A stretch of 6,093 nt of DNA from Chlamydiota bacterium (GCA_011065225.1 JAAKFC010000095.1:1-6093); one strand, 5' to 3'; positions 1 through 5,102 are shown, counted from the first letter of the stretch. Numbers and translations: made by a program. The notes: a model not told the origin generated them from the letters alone.

Positions 1-1068
1 CTGTCCCATTTTGTCGATATGTTTGCCGTTCGATTCCATATCGAGTTGCTGCAAATGAGCCGGAAAACGAGAAAGGGCCTGAGAATAGGGAATGATTGCA
101 ACCGTTGGGTGCCCCAAAAAATTTCGATTCCAAATGCCCAGCAAAGCTGATAAAAGCGGTAAATTGGCTTTGAGATCTTTTGTTTTAGCGATTTTATCCA
201 TCGCAGAGGCGCCACGCAAGAAATCGAGAAATCGATCCATTCCAAAGGCAAAGGCAAGAGTCACTCCTCCCACCATCGAGGTTACCGAATAGCGGCCCCC
301 TACGTAGTCCCAGATATAAAAAGAAGCTAGATATCGGCTAGGATCATCCATAGGACTTCCCTTGCCAGTCACAGCAATGAGATGATTTTGGGGATTCAAA
401 CCTGCTTTTTTGAGCTTTTCAATGATATAGGATTCATTTGTCAGGGTTTCGAGCGTAGTTCCTGATTTCGAGACGATGACAAAAAGGGTTTTCGAAAGCT
501 CGACCTGCTCGAGAACAGCGGCAGCATCATCGGGATCGACATTAGAAATAAAGTGGACCCTGCGTTCAGGCTTTTGATAGGCTTTTAGACCTATGTAAAT
601 GGCTCTGGGCCCCAAGTCAGAACCCCCAATCCCAATTTGGACGAGATTTGTGTAGCGATCCCCAATCTCCCCTAAAAAGTTTTTTAATTTTTCACATTCT
701 TCATAAGCCAAATCCGTTGCTTCTTTGGCTTTAGCGCGAACCTCACGTTGATCAAAAAAGTCGCGCATTGCCGTATGCAAAACAGCCCGATTTTCACTTT
801 CCACCCCTTCGATCTTATTGATCTTCTCGCCAGCTTGCATACATTCCATCTTAGAAATGACATCCGCCTCTTCTGCAAGCTGGAAAAGAGCTTCAAGAAC
901 TGATTCATCCACCCTTTCTGACGAGTAAAAGAGTTTGAGACCGCCCCCTTCCACAATCATCTGGTCGATTCTTTTAGGAGTAAATATTCCTTTAGCGGTT
1001 AAATCAATGGGATTTTCGGAAAGCTCCTTGAGCTTATTATAGGCTGAAAGTTCTGTGAATTTCTTCAT
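1..1068 (-). CDS. pgi: Glucose-6-phosphate isomerase, N-terminal 356 residues (3' end beyond window)
   Basis: Interconverts glucose-6-phosphate and fructose-6-phosphate in the cytoplasm, at the head of glycolysis. The reading frame is open without a stop from the ATG at 1068 down to base 1, so it is cut by the window edge. PGI hallmarks appear in order: a phosphosugar-binding glycine run IGIGGSDLGPRA at residues 145-156, SKSGTTLETLTN at 200-211, the PGI signature YVGGRYSVTS at 255-264, and MESNGK at 344-349, whose Glu345 corresponds to the catalytic base of the family. Roughly 170-190 C-terminal residues, including the late active-site His and Lys, should lie outside. The start gives the chlamydial-style N-terminus (MKKFTELSAYNKL). 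The only ribosome-binding candidate, GAAGG, sits 1 nt from the ATG, which is unusually close. The upstream side is occupied by a long inverted-repeat element, and I found no convincing promoter. Confidence 0.96.
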   Translation of the reverse strand, partial: MKKFTELSAYNKLKELSENPIDLTAKGIFTPKRIDQMIVEGGGLKLFYSSERVDESVLEALFQLAEEADVISKMECMQAGEKINKIEGVESENRAVLHTAMRDFFDQREVRAKAKEATDLAYEECEKLKNFLGEIGDRYTNLVQIGIGGSDLGPRAIYIGLKAYQKPERRVHFISNVDPDDAAAVLEQVELSKTLFVIVSKSGTTLETLTNESYIIEKLKKAGLNPQNHLIAVTGKGSPMDDPSRYLASFYIWDYVGGRYSVTSMVGGVTLAFAFGMDRFLDFLRGASAMDKIAKTKDLKANLPLLSALLGIWNRNFLGHPTVAIIPYSQALSRFPAHLQQLDMESNGKHIDKMGQ

Positions 1069-1155
1069 ACCTTCAAAATGACATAGTCAAGATTTTTTGA
1101 ACATACCCAAGTAAGTCAAAACTCGGAAATTTGGCAAACAGAGCGCGCTAGATTT

Positions 1156-1209
1156 TCGATCCTCGAAGCAGGCCCTATTCGAATGGATAGGGCCGATGGA
1201 GAGGACCGA
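1156..1209. repeat. Secondary hairpin inside the left-arm insertion
   Basis: A perfect 8-bp stem, GGCCCTAT (1171-1178) with ATAGGGCC (1187-1194), closes an 8-nt loop. A concentric outer stem, TCGATCCTC (1156-1164) with GAGGACCGA (1201-1209), has 8 of 9 pairs. Both stems share the same centre, so this is one cruciform-capable unit lying inside the extra 89 nt of the left arm of the larger element. Confidence 0.75.
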
Positions 1210-1294
1210 AAAGGTAGCGATGCTATGAACCTATCCAACTAAAATCTCTGGAGCCTTCTTCGAGAATGCACTCATCTTTATCTGTCATTCACTT

Positions 1295-1317
1295 GGCAAT
1301 ATTAATTTAATATTGCC
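1295..1317. repeat. 23-nt palindrome at the centre of the inner inverted repeat
   Basis: The sequence is GGCAATATTAA, one T, then TTAATATTGCC: 11-bp perfect arms around a single base. Its centre (1306) coincides with that of the 26-nt arms (1307), so it forms the tip of the hairpin. It could also serve as a dimeric protein-binding site, but nothing shows this. Confidence 0.7.
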
Positions 1318-1432
1318 TTCATTCATGATTGATAAATCTGAGCACATTCTCTTTGAATTCTCTCAGAGATTTTAGTTGGATAGGTTCATGGCAGCCAAAA
1401 ACCGAGTTTTGGCTTACTTGGGTATGCACACC

Positions 1433-1461
1433 TTGTTCTAAAAGGCTTAGGAAATTATACT
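1433..1461 (+). promoter_or_regulatory. Sigma70-like promoter for tRNA-Pro
   Basis: TTGTTC (1433-1438) and TATACT (1456-1461) are separated by exactly 17 nt. The expected start, about 7 nt downstream near 1468, gives a leader of about 8 nt before the tRNA at 1476. The -35 box begins only 7 nt beyond the end of the inverted-repeat element. Confidence 0.7.
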
Positions 1462-1475
1462 GATTTTCCGCAAAA

Positions 1476-1550
1476 CGGAGTATGGCGCAGTTTGGCTAGC
1501 GCAACTGCTTTGGGAGCAGTGGGTCGGGGGTTCAAATCCCTCTACTCCGA
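1476..1550 (+). tRNA. tRNA-Pro, anticodon UGG
   Basis: Acceptor stem CGGAGTA (1476-1482) pairs with TACTCCG (1543-1549), followed by discriminator A1550. The anticodon stem ACTGC/GCAGT (1504-1508/1516-1520) holds the loop TTTGGGA, which places anticodon UGG at 1511-1513. The T arm has GGGGG-TTCAAAT-CCCTC. No CCA is encoded after the discriminator, so it must be added after transcription. The last 9 nt overlap the 3' end of the convergent minus-strand gene. Confidence 0.97.
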
Positions 1551-2198
1551 AGTTGCAGGGGTCAAGTCGAAAGACTTGGCCCTTACTTTTCCACCTGCAG
1601 CCTCAAAACCCAGTAACATCCTTTTCCCCACCTCTCCTAAGCTATTTGGTTCCACAACCAAAACATCCACCCCTCCCCAATGTTCATTGAGAAGTTCCTC
1701 TGGTATGCACTTGAATTCCACGTCAAGACTTGCAAAAAGCGCCCCAAAAAGCACTGAATCATATTGCTCATCTTGAGGAAGTACTACAATGACTGATTCA
1801 TCCCCTTCAATAGGAATCCTTTGATCTGAAAAAAGCAGCTCAAAATGCGCAAAGCGGCGCTTGCAAAAAGGGATAACAAGATCTTCCATTTTCTGCTCTT
1901 TTGTAATATCACACAAAAGAACAGGAGTCGTTATATCAGGAAGCGCTGATGCTAAACGATGCAAATAATCGGAAAAAATTTGTGGATCCTCCATCTGCCC
2001 ATTTGTCCAGGCTAAAATCACTTTTTCGGCATTTGGGAAACGCTTTGCAAATTCTTCTACAGCGAGCATGTTGGCATTGAACTTTGCCTCATCAAAAAGG
2101 TCAAAACCGCCAAAGTCGAGATAAAAAATACCTTTAAAGGAGACATTTTCCCATGCTAAATCACTTGAAGGACGAGCATCAAGTAAAGTCAGCTGCAT
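1542..2198 (-). CDS. Uncharacterised 218-aa protein in operon with trmB
   Basis: I do not recognise this protein. It is soluble-looking, with no signal peptide or membrane segment. Hydrophobic beta-like stretches occur at about residues 59-64 (KVILAW), 92-97 (PVLLCD), 135-141 (SVIVVLP) and 177-183 (VDVLVVE), separated by helix-like segments, which suggests an alpha/beta (Rossmann-like) fold. The N-terminus has a YLDFGGFDLFDE segment at 26-37. The ATG at 2198 overlaps the trmB stop codon by 10 nt and has AGGA just upstream, so translation is probably coupled to trmB. The co-transcription with trmB is the only hint of function. The 3' end (TAG at 1544-1542) runs 9 nt into the opposing tRNA-Pro gene, and its last codons coincide with the tRNA terminator. 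I favour a real gene because of its length, operon position and ordinary amino-acid composition. Confidence 0.85.
   Translation of the reverse strand: MQLTLLDARPSSDLAWENVSFKGIFYLDFGGFDLFDEAKFNANMLAVEEFAKRFPNAEKVILAWTNGQMEDPQIFSDYLHRLASALPDITTPVLLCDITKEQKMEDLVIPFCKRRFAHFELLFSDQRIPIEGDESVIVVLPQDEQYDSVLFGALFASLDVEFKCIPEELLNEHWGGVDVLVVEPNSLGEVGKRMLLGFEAAGGKVRAKSFDLTPATSE
1559..1592 (+). terminator. Intrinsic terminator of tRNA-Pro, inside the opposing gene
   Basis: A 10-bp stem, GGGTCAAGTC (1559-1568) with GACTTGGCCC (1573-1582), contains one G-U pair and is capped by a GAAA tetraloop. The downstream tail TTACTTTTCC (1583-1592) is T-rich but interrupted. It lies 8 nt past the tRNA 3' end. The same bases encode the C-terminus of the minus-strand 218-aa protein. 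On the minus strand no T-rich tail follows, so it should act only on plus-strand transcripts. Confidence 0.72.
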
Positions 2199-2860
2199 AT
2201 TTTCCTAAATTGCATATAAAAAAAATCGCGTCCTTTTTCGTGCCATAACTCTTTAAACCAAGAACTGCCATAATCTTCCCAATCCTGCACATAATAAGGC
2301 TTTGGAAAGTGATTTTTCCATTTGGGATGAGCAAGCATCACTTCGATCATCTGAGTACTATACGGAGCGTCATCAGTCACATAAGTGACCATTCCTTCCC
2401 CTTTGATTACACGAGCAAGCTCATCTACAAAAGATTTTTGAATCAGCCGATGTTTTGCATGTCGATCTTTCGGCCAAGGGTCAGGGAAATTGACGTAGAT
2501 CTCATCAATGGATTTACCCGACAAATAATATTTTGTAAAAGTCTCTGCCTCCCCACAGACAACAAGAAGATTTTCGATTGCCTGATTGTGCATTTTCGAC
2601 CAGATTTTTCGGACACGATCAAATTGCATTTCCACGGCAATCCAATATTGCAAAGGATTTTTTTTTGCTTTTTCTATGACCCAATGACCATTGCCTGAGC
2701 AATATTCGATACAAATCGGATGGTGACTTGGAAAAAGATTTTTTGGAGCTTCCCACTCTTCATGTCGATCATAATATTGTGGGACAATGAGAATCCCTTT
2801 GTAAAACAGAGGTTCTCTCTCTTCCCATGTGAAAGGAAATTTTAAATTTTTAGGCCGCAT
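2189..2860 (-). CDS. trmB: tRNA (guanine-N7-)-methyltransferase
   Basis: Methylates N7 of guanine 46 in the variable loop of tRNAs using S-adenosylmethionine. The class I methyltransferase SAM loop is IEYCSGNGHW at residues 51-60, a chlamydia-like variant of the usual EIGxGxG. The acidic ribose-binding residue is Glu77 (IAVE). The TrmB signature FPDPWPKDRHAKHR is at 125-138, and the C-terminal tRNA/SAM motif is represented by SSWFKELWHEKG at 199-210. The length of 223 aa is normal. I chose the ATG at 2860. An upstream in-frame TTG at 2869 would add three residues, but it lies inside the best -10 box (TATAAT, 2874-2869) and so would not be transcribed from that promoter. No Shine-Dalgarno sequence precedes either start. 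It is first in an operon with the 218-aa protein, and divergent from tolQ. Confidence 0.96.
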   Translation of the reverse strand: MRPKNLKFPFTWEEREPLFYKGILIVPQYYDRHEEWEAPKNLFPSHHPICIEYCSGNGHWVIEKAKKNPLQYWIAVEMQFDRVRKIWSKMHNQAIENLLVVCGEAETFTKYYLSGKSIDEIYVNFPDPWPKDRHAKHRLIQKSFVDELARVIKGEGMVTYVTDDAPYSTQMIEVMLAHPKWKNHFPKPYYVQDWEDYGSSWFKELWHEKGRDFFYMQFRKICS

Positions 2861-2868
2861 AGGAGACA

Positions 2869-2898
2869 ATTATAGACGATTTGCTAGAATTAGTTGAA
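2869..2898 (-). promoter_or_regulatory. Promoter for the trmB operon, predicted leaderless
   Basis: On the minus strand a perfect TATAAT occupies 2874-2869. The best -35 is only TTCAAC (2898-2893) at 18 nt spacing, a 3/6 match. The transcript should start about 2862-2863, only 2-3 nt before the ATG at 2860, leaving no room for a ribosome-binding site. Confidence 0.5.
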
Positions 2899-2959
2899 CT
2901 ATTTCTACTTGAATTGCTAAGGTAAAAATTTCAATGATATCTACCCAAAGAGGATCATC

Positions 2960-4012
2960 ATGAGATGGATCACACTGGCGATTATGAGTCTTTTCTGCTT
3001 TTCCAGCCTTCAGGCTCTCGATTATGACGAAACCTTTGCCAACGAAGAAGAAATGCTCACCCTCGATAGCGAAATCGAGGCCATGCTCGAAGAGGAAGGA
3101 TTTGATGAAACCGACCTCGACACACAAATTGGCATGGAAAATTACGATGAGCTAGATGAAATCTTAGGCGAAGAAGAATTCATCGAGCCAGAAATCGAAA
3201 AGAATACGGCTCCCCTACCAGTTAAAAATGCGCCTAAAAAAATGCAAGTCCAAGAAATAGAGAACAATTCCATTGCTATTCAAGTAGACAAAATTGTTGC
3301 GGAAGAAGAGCCTATGGTCGTCACAAATGCTCCTTTAATTGATACCATCAAAGAGGAAACAGCAAAGACAGCCCATAACATCGAGATCAACCTCAAACAA
3401 GTTTTTTCTGGCTCCCCGATCATCTATTCCCTTCTTTTTCTTCTTTCCACCATTTCAGTTTGTGTTTGGCTCTACAGTATGCTCACCATTCGATCTATTG
3501 AATTTTTGCCTCCCAAACTCATTAAAGATCTGCGCACCAAACTGATCAGCAATCAATTCGACGAGGCGTTGGATCTGTGTGTGAAGCAAAAGCATTTTTT
3601 TTGCAAAATGCTTGCTTCGGGCATCCTCGCTCGCAGATATGGCCTCAGTGTAATGGTCGACACCATGAAAGCTGAAGGAAAGAGAAGTACAGTGTCTTTC
3701 TGGCAAAGGATCAATATCTTGAACGAAATCGCAATCATTGCTCCCATGATTGGTCTTTTAGGCACCGTTCTCGGGATGTTTTACGCCTTCTATGATCTCA
3801 ATCGATCTATCGAAAGCGTATCTCTGCTTTTTGACGGATTAGGAATCTCTGTAGGAACCACCGTGGCAGGTCTTGGCGTTGCAATTTTGGCAATGATTCT
3901 TTACTCCATTGCGAAATATCGCCTCGTCCGCATATTGGCAAATGTCGAGAATGAAGCCCAGGTCTTTGGAGCGCTGATCGACACCCGTGGACCCAATTAT
4001 TTGGAGAAATGA
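2960..4012 (+). CDS. TolQ/ExbB/MotA-family proton-channel protein with acidic N-terminal extension
   Basis: An inner-membrane proton-channel subunit that, with its ExbD/TolR partner, converts proton flow into mechanical work on the envelope. Residues 1-19 look like a signal peptide (basic N-end, hydrophobic core, likely cleavage after LQA). Residues 21-80 contain 27 Asp/Glu and no Lys or Arg, followed by a Pro/Lys-containing linker. The channel core follows: TM1 about 153-175, a cytoplasmic loop, TM2 about 254-276 with GLLGTVLGM at 265-273, and TM3 about 295-318 with GTTVAGLG at 299-306, the conserved threonine-bearing segments of the family. At 350 aa it is some 100-120 aa longer than ordinary TolQ or ExbB. 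The start is supported by AGAGG at 2949-2953, 6 nt before the ATG. A weak promoter, TTGAAT (2909-2914) with AATGAT (2933-2938), is possible. TolQ and ExbB cannot be told apart here. Confidence 0.93.
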   Translation: MRWITLAIMSLFCFSSLQALDYDETFANEEEMLTLDSEIEAMLEEEGFDETDLDTQIGMENYDELDEILGEEEFIEPEIEKNTAPLPVKNAPKKMQVQEIENNSIAIQVDKIVAEEEPMVVTNAPLIDTIKEETAKTAHNIEINLKQVFSGSPIIYSLLFLLSTISVCVWLYSMLTIRSIEFLPPKLIKDLRTKLISNQFDEALDLCVKQKHFFCKMLASGILARRYGLSVMVDTMKAEGKRSTVSFWQRINILNEIAIIAPMIGLLGTVLGMFYAFYDLNRSIESVSLLFDGLGISVGTTVAGLGVAILAMILYSIAKYRLVRILANVENEAQVFGALIDTRGPNYLEK

Positions 4013-4013
4013 G

Positions 4014-4481
4014 ATGAGCACCATGATTCCTGATGATGAGCTCAAGACCAGCAAAAGTATGAACCTCGCGCCAATGGTCGACTTCCTTTTTCTCATTTTG
4101 GCCGTCTTTGCCGTTCTGGCTGTGACGAGAACCTCCCTTTATGATAGCGAGGTCAACCTTGTCAAAATGGATAGCAAGGCCCCACCTCCCACAATGACTG
4201 AAGCACAGCCTGGATATACCGTCCTTTTAAGCATCAATAATGTGGGACAATACAAATGGGTCACTGAATTTAATGAGTTTCTTCTCGATGGAATAGCTGC
4301 TGTTAAACATGAACTCCTCAAGCAACAAGAAATGGGGCTTCTTCCCGAAGACAAATCCAAAACGAAAGTTCTCCTTCATATTGATAAAAGTGCTAATTGG
4401 GAGTCTATTGCCACAATCATTTTTGCTGTCAAAGAGATGGGCTATCAAATCAGCCCAGTATATACACCAGATAGTCCTTAA
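4014..4481 (+). CDS. ExbD/TolR-family proton-channel partner
   Basis: A single-span inner-membrane subunit that sits inside an ExbB/TolQ pentamer and carries the proton-binding aspartate. From the chosen ATG the protein has 155 aa: a short cytoplasmic N-terminus, NLAPMVD at 17-23 with Asp23 in the position of the essential ExbD/TolR aspartate, one membrane helix about 22-38, a Pro-rich stretch near 56-60, and a periplasmic domain ending in HIDKSANWESIATIIFAVKE, typical of the family's C-terminal fold. The ATG at 4014 follows the upstream stop (4010-4012) by 1 nt and has GGAG at 4003-4006, 7 nt before it. A GTG at 3987 in the same frame would add 9 residues but lies inside the upstream gene without a comparable site. 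It is clearly co-transcribed and co-translated with the channel gene. No tolA, tolB, pal or tonB follows. Confidence 0.93.
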   Translation: MSTMIPDDELKTSKSMNLAPMVDFLFLILAVFAVLAVTRTSLYDSEVNLVKMDSKAPPPTMTEAQPGYTVLLSINNVGQYKWVTEFNEFLLDGIAAVKHELLKQQEMGLLPEDKSKTKVLLHIDKSANWESIATIIFAVKEMGYQISPVYTPDSP

Positions 4482-4522
4482 GTAGTTGGGGGGAAAAAAC
4501 TAAAAATAAATTCTTAGAGCGG

Positions 4523-4539
4523 ACCTCTATAGGTTTTTT
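4523..4539 (+). terminator. Weak intrinsic terminator after the proton-channel operon
   Basis: A short stem, ACCT (4523-4526) with AGGT (4531-4534), has a 4-nt loop and is followed by TTTTT (4535-4539), 42 nt past the exbD-like stop. Four base pairs is short for a terminator, and the call depends mainly on position and the T run. Confidence 0.35.
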
Positions 4540-4540
4540 G

Positions 4541-4563
4541 CGCGACAAACTCCAGTTGTCGCG
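4541..4563. repeat. 8-bp perfect hairpin
   Basis: CGCGACAA (4541-4548) and TTGTCGCG (4556-4563) enclose a 7-nt loop. The T run is on its 5' side for plus-strand transcripts and would read as A's after it on the minus strand, so it does not form a standard terminator in either direction. It marks the beginning of the structured repeat region. Confidence 0.6.
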
Positions 4564-4621
4564 TCCGGCGCTTTCGCGTCTTGAGCAGGGCCTATTTTTG
4601 TTTTGTTTAAGCAAAACCCAA

Positions 4622-4743
4622 GAGAGGACTCCCCTCCGGGCCGGGGCTGACGGCGTCTTCGCGAAGCTCAGACATGCCTCGCCCTTCGAGTCCCTCACGC
4701 AATCCAAATTATTGGCTTGCTTCCAGATCAATAAATTGCCCAG
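4622..4743. repeat. Tandem repeat unit 1 (122 bp), starting with tRNA-Leu 3' end sequence
   Basis: Begins with GAGAGGACTC, as the tRNA-Leu 3' part does at 4866-4875, and ends with a copy of the sequence that flanks that tRNA. It differs from unit 2 at three positions (4663, 4709, 4716). It contains the perfect palindrome CTTCGCGAAG, a GGGC/GCCC pair and a GAGAGGACTC/GAGTCCCTC pair, nested around one centre, then a second stem, GCAATCCAA with TTGGCTTGC (one mismatch). Open frames through the unit look like by-products of the repeat, not genes. Confidence 0.85.
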
Positions 4744-4865
4744 GAGAGGACTCCCCTCCGGGCCGGGGCTGACGGCGTCTTCGCAAAGCTCAGACATGCC
4801 TCGCCCTTCGAGTCCCTCACGCAATCCAAACTATTGGATTGCTTCCAGATCAATAAATTGCCCAG
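4744..4865. repeat. Tandem repeat unit 2 (122 bp), abutting tRNA-Leu
   Basis: Differs from unit 1 at only 3 of 122 positions, and is followed at the same 122-bp spacing by the genuine tRNA-Leu. The 18-nt string TTGCCCAGGAGAGGACTC occurs at the unit 1/2 junction (4736-4753) and at the tRNA (4858-4875). Here the second stem is perfect: GCAATCCAA (4821-4829), loop ACTA, TTGGATTGC (4834-4842). The palindrome of unit 1 is altered to CTTCGCAAAG by a G-to-A change at 4785. Confidence 0.85.
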
Positions 4866-4939
4866 GAGAGGACTCGAACCTCCACACCTTGCGGCACCAG
4901 ATCCTAAATCTGGCGTGTCTACCATTTCACCACCTGGGC
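4859..4939 (-). tRNA. tRNA-Leu, anticodon UAG
   Basis: Read on the minus strand, acceptor GCCCAGG pairs with CCTGGGC, with discriminator A at 4859. The anticodon stem CCAGA/TCTGG encloses TTTAGGA, giving anticodon UAG. A long variable arm (TGCC-GCAA-GGTG) marks a class II tRNA, and the T arm is GGAGG-TTCGAGT-CCTCT. CCA is not encoded. The 3' end runs straight into the tandem 122-bp units, and I see no intrinsic terminator with a T tail downstream. Confidence 0.96.
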
Positions 4940-4954
4940 ACAATTAATCAGACA

Positions 4955-4983
4955 AATTTACTTAGAAAAACTCTAAAAGTCAA
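4955..4983 (-). promoter_or_regulatory. Sigma70-like promoter for tRNA-Leu
   Basis: On the minus strand TTGACT (4983-4978) and TAAATT (4960-4955) are 17 nt apart. The predicted start near 4948 lies about 9 nt upstream of the tRNA 5' end. The -35 matches 5 of 6 consensus bases and the -10 matches 4 of 6. Confidence 0.65.
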
Positions 4984-5006
4984 TAGATAGGCCCTGCTCG
5001 GGACAC

Positions 5007-5102
5007 AAAAAGGGCGAAGACCTTTTTTGAGCCGCGAGCAGCCCGCGGCTGCTATGGCAAAGGAAAATTGCCCCGTTTGATGTGGGGACAGTACGAATGT
5101 AC
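5007..5102. repeat. Row of five small hairpins
   Basis: Consecutive complementary pairs: AAAAAGG/CCTTTTT (5007-5027), AGCCGCG/CGCGGCT (5030-5050), GGCAA/TTGCC (5056-5072), CCCC/GGGG (5071-5087) and GTAC/GTAC (5091-5102). A competing stem, AGCAGCC/GGCTGCT (5037-5053), overlaps the second, so two mutually exclusive folds exist there. I do not recognise a known RNA family. The open frames across it look unlike genes. Confidence 0.5.

Larger units (their letters stand above)
1102..1426. repeat. Long nested inverted-repeat element between pgi and tRNA-Pro
   Basis: The outer arms are 25 nt each, at 1102-1126 and 1402-1426, and pair at every position except one T-G (1116/1412), which is a wobble in RNA. 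A second arm pair, 1225-1250 with 1364-1389, is a perfect 26 nt. It continues inwards with interrupted complementarity (for example 1262-1282 against 1333-1353) to an 11-bp palindrome centred on 1306. The right arm is contiguous. The left arm carries an extra segment of about 89 nt (1136-1224, against 4 nt at 1390-1393) with its own hairpin. I see no ORF inside and no clear target-site duplication. This fits a MITE-like or hairpin-type dispersed repeat, or a structured untranslated RNA; which of these cannot be told from one copy. Confidence 0.85.
4583..4999. repeat. 13-bp inverted repeats bracketing the tRNA-Leu region
   Basis: GAGCAGGGCCTAT (4583-4595) reappears exactly in reverse complement at 4987-4999. 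Weaker matching extends outwards (GCGTCTT against GTGTCCC). The pair encloses both 122-bp repeats, tRNA-Leu and its promoter. The left copy lies 27 nt before the first tandem unit, the right copy 4 nt beyond the tRNA -35 box. Confidence 0.7.

Noticed and set aside
1085..1119. TTGACT boxes on the minus strand as a pgi promoter
   Set aside because: No -10 box occurs at 16-18 nt; the nearer TTGACT would place the start inside the coding region.
1492..1776. Plus-strand open frame of 94 codons
   Set aside because: Starts inside tRNA-Pro and then runs antisense to the 218-aa gene.
2870..3127. Minus-strand open frame of 85 codons upstream of trmB
   Set aside because: Lies antisense to the start of the channel gene, which has a signal peptide and ribosome-binding site; it also covers the divergent promoter region.
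3987..4013. GTG at 3987 as start of the ExbD-like gene
   Set aside because: It has no good ribosome-binding site and lies inside the upstream gene, whereas the ATG at 4014 has GGAG at the right distance and directly follows the upstream stop.
4541..4563. Hairpin next to a T run read as a terminator
   Set aside because: The T run precedes the stem on the plus strand and becomes A's after it on the minus strand, the wrong arrangement for termination.
4622..4939. CRISPR array suggested by regular repeats
   Set aside because: Only two full units, repeated over their entire 122 bp with no variable spacers, and no cas genes.
4728..4943. Open frame of 71 codons on the minus strand across tRNA-Leu
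   Set aside because: It translates the tRNA itself (GEMVDTPDLGSGAARCGGSSP is a familiar tRNA-derived string) and then the tandem repeat; not a gene.
4450..4990. Open frames of 124 (minus, 4450-4824) and 150 (plus, 4538-4990) codons through the tandem repeats
   Set aside because: Both owe their length to the repeated 122-bp unit, whose translation simply recurs; the minus frame also runs into the ExbD-like gene and the plus frame crosses the tRNA. No ribosome-binding site or protein-like features.
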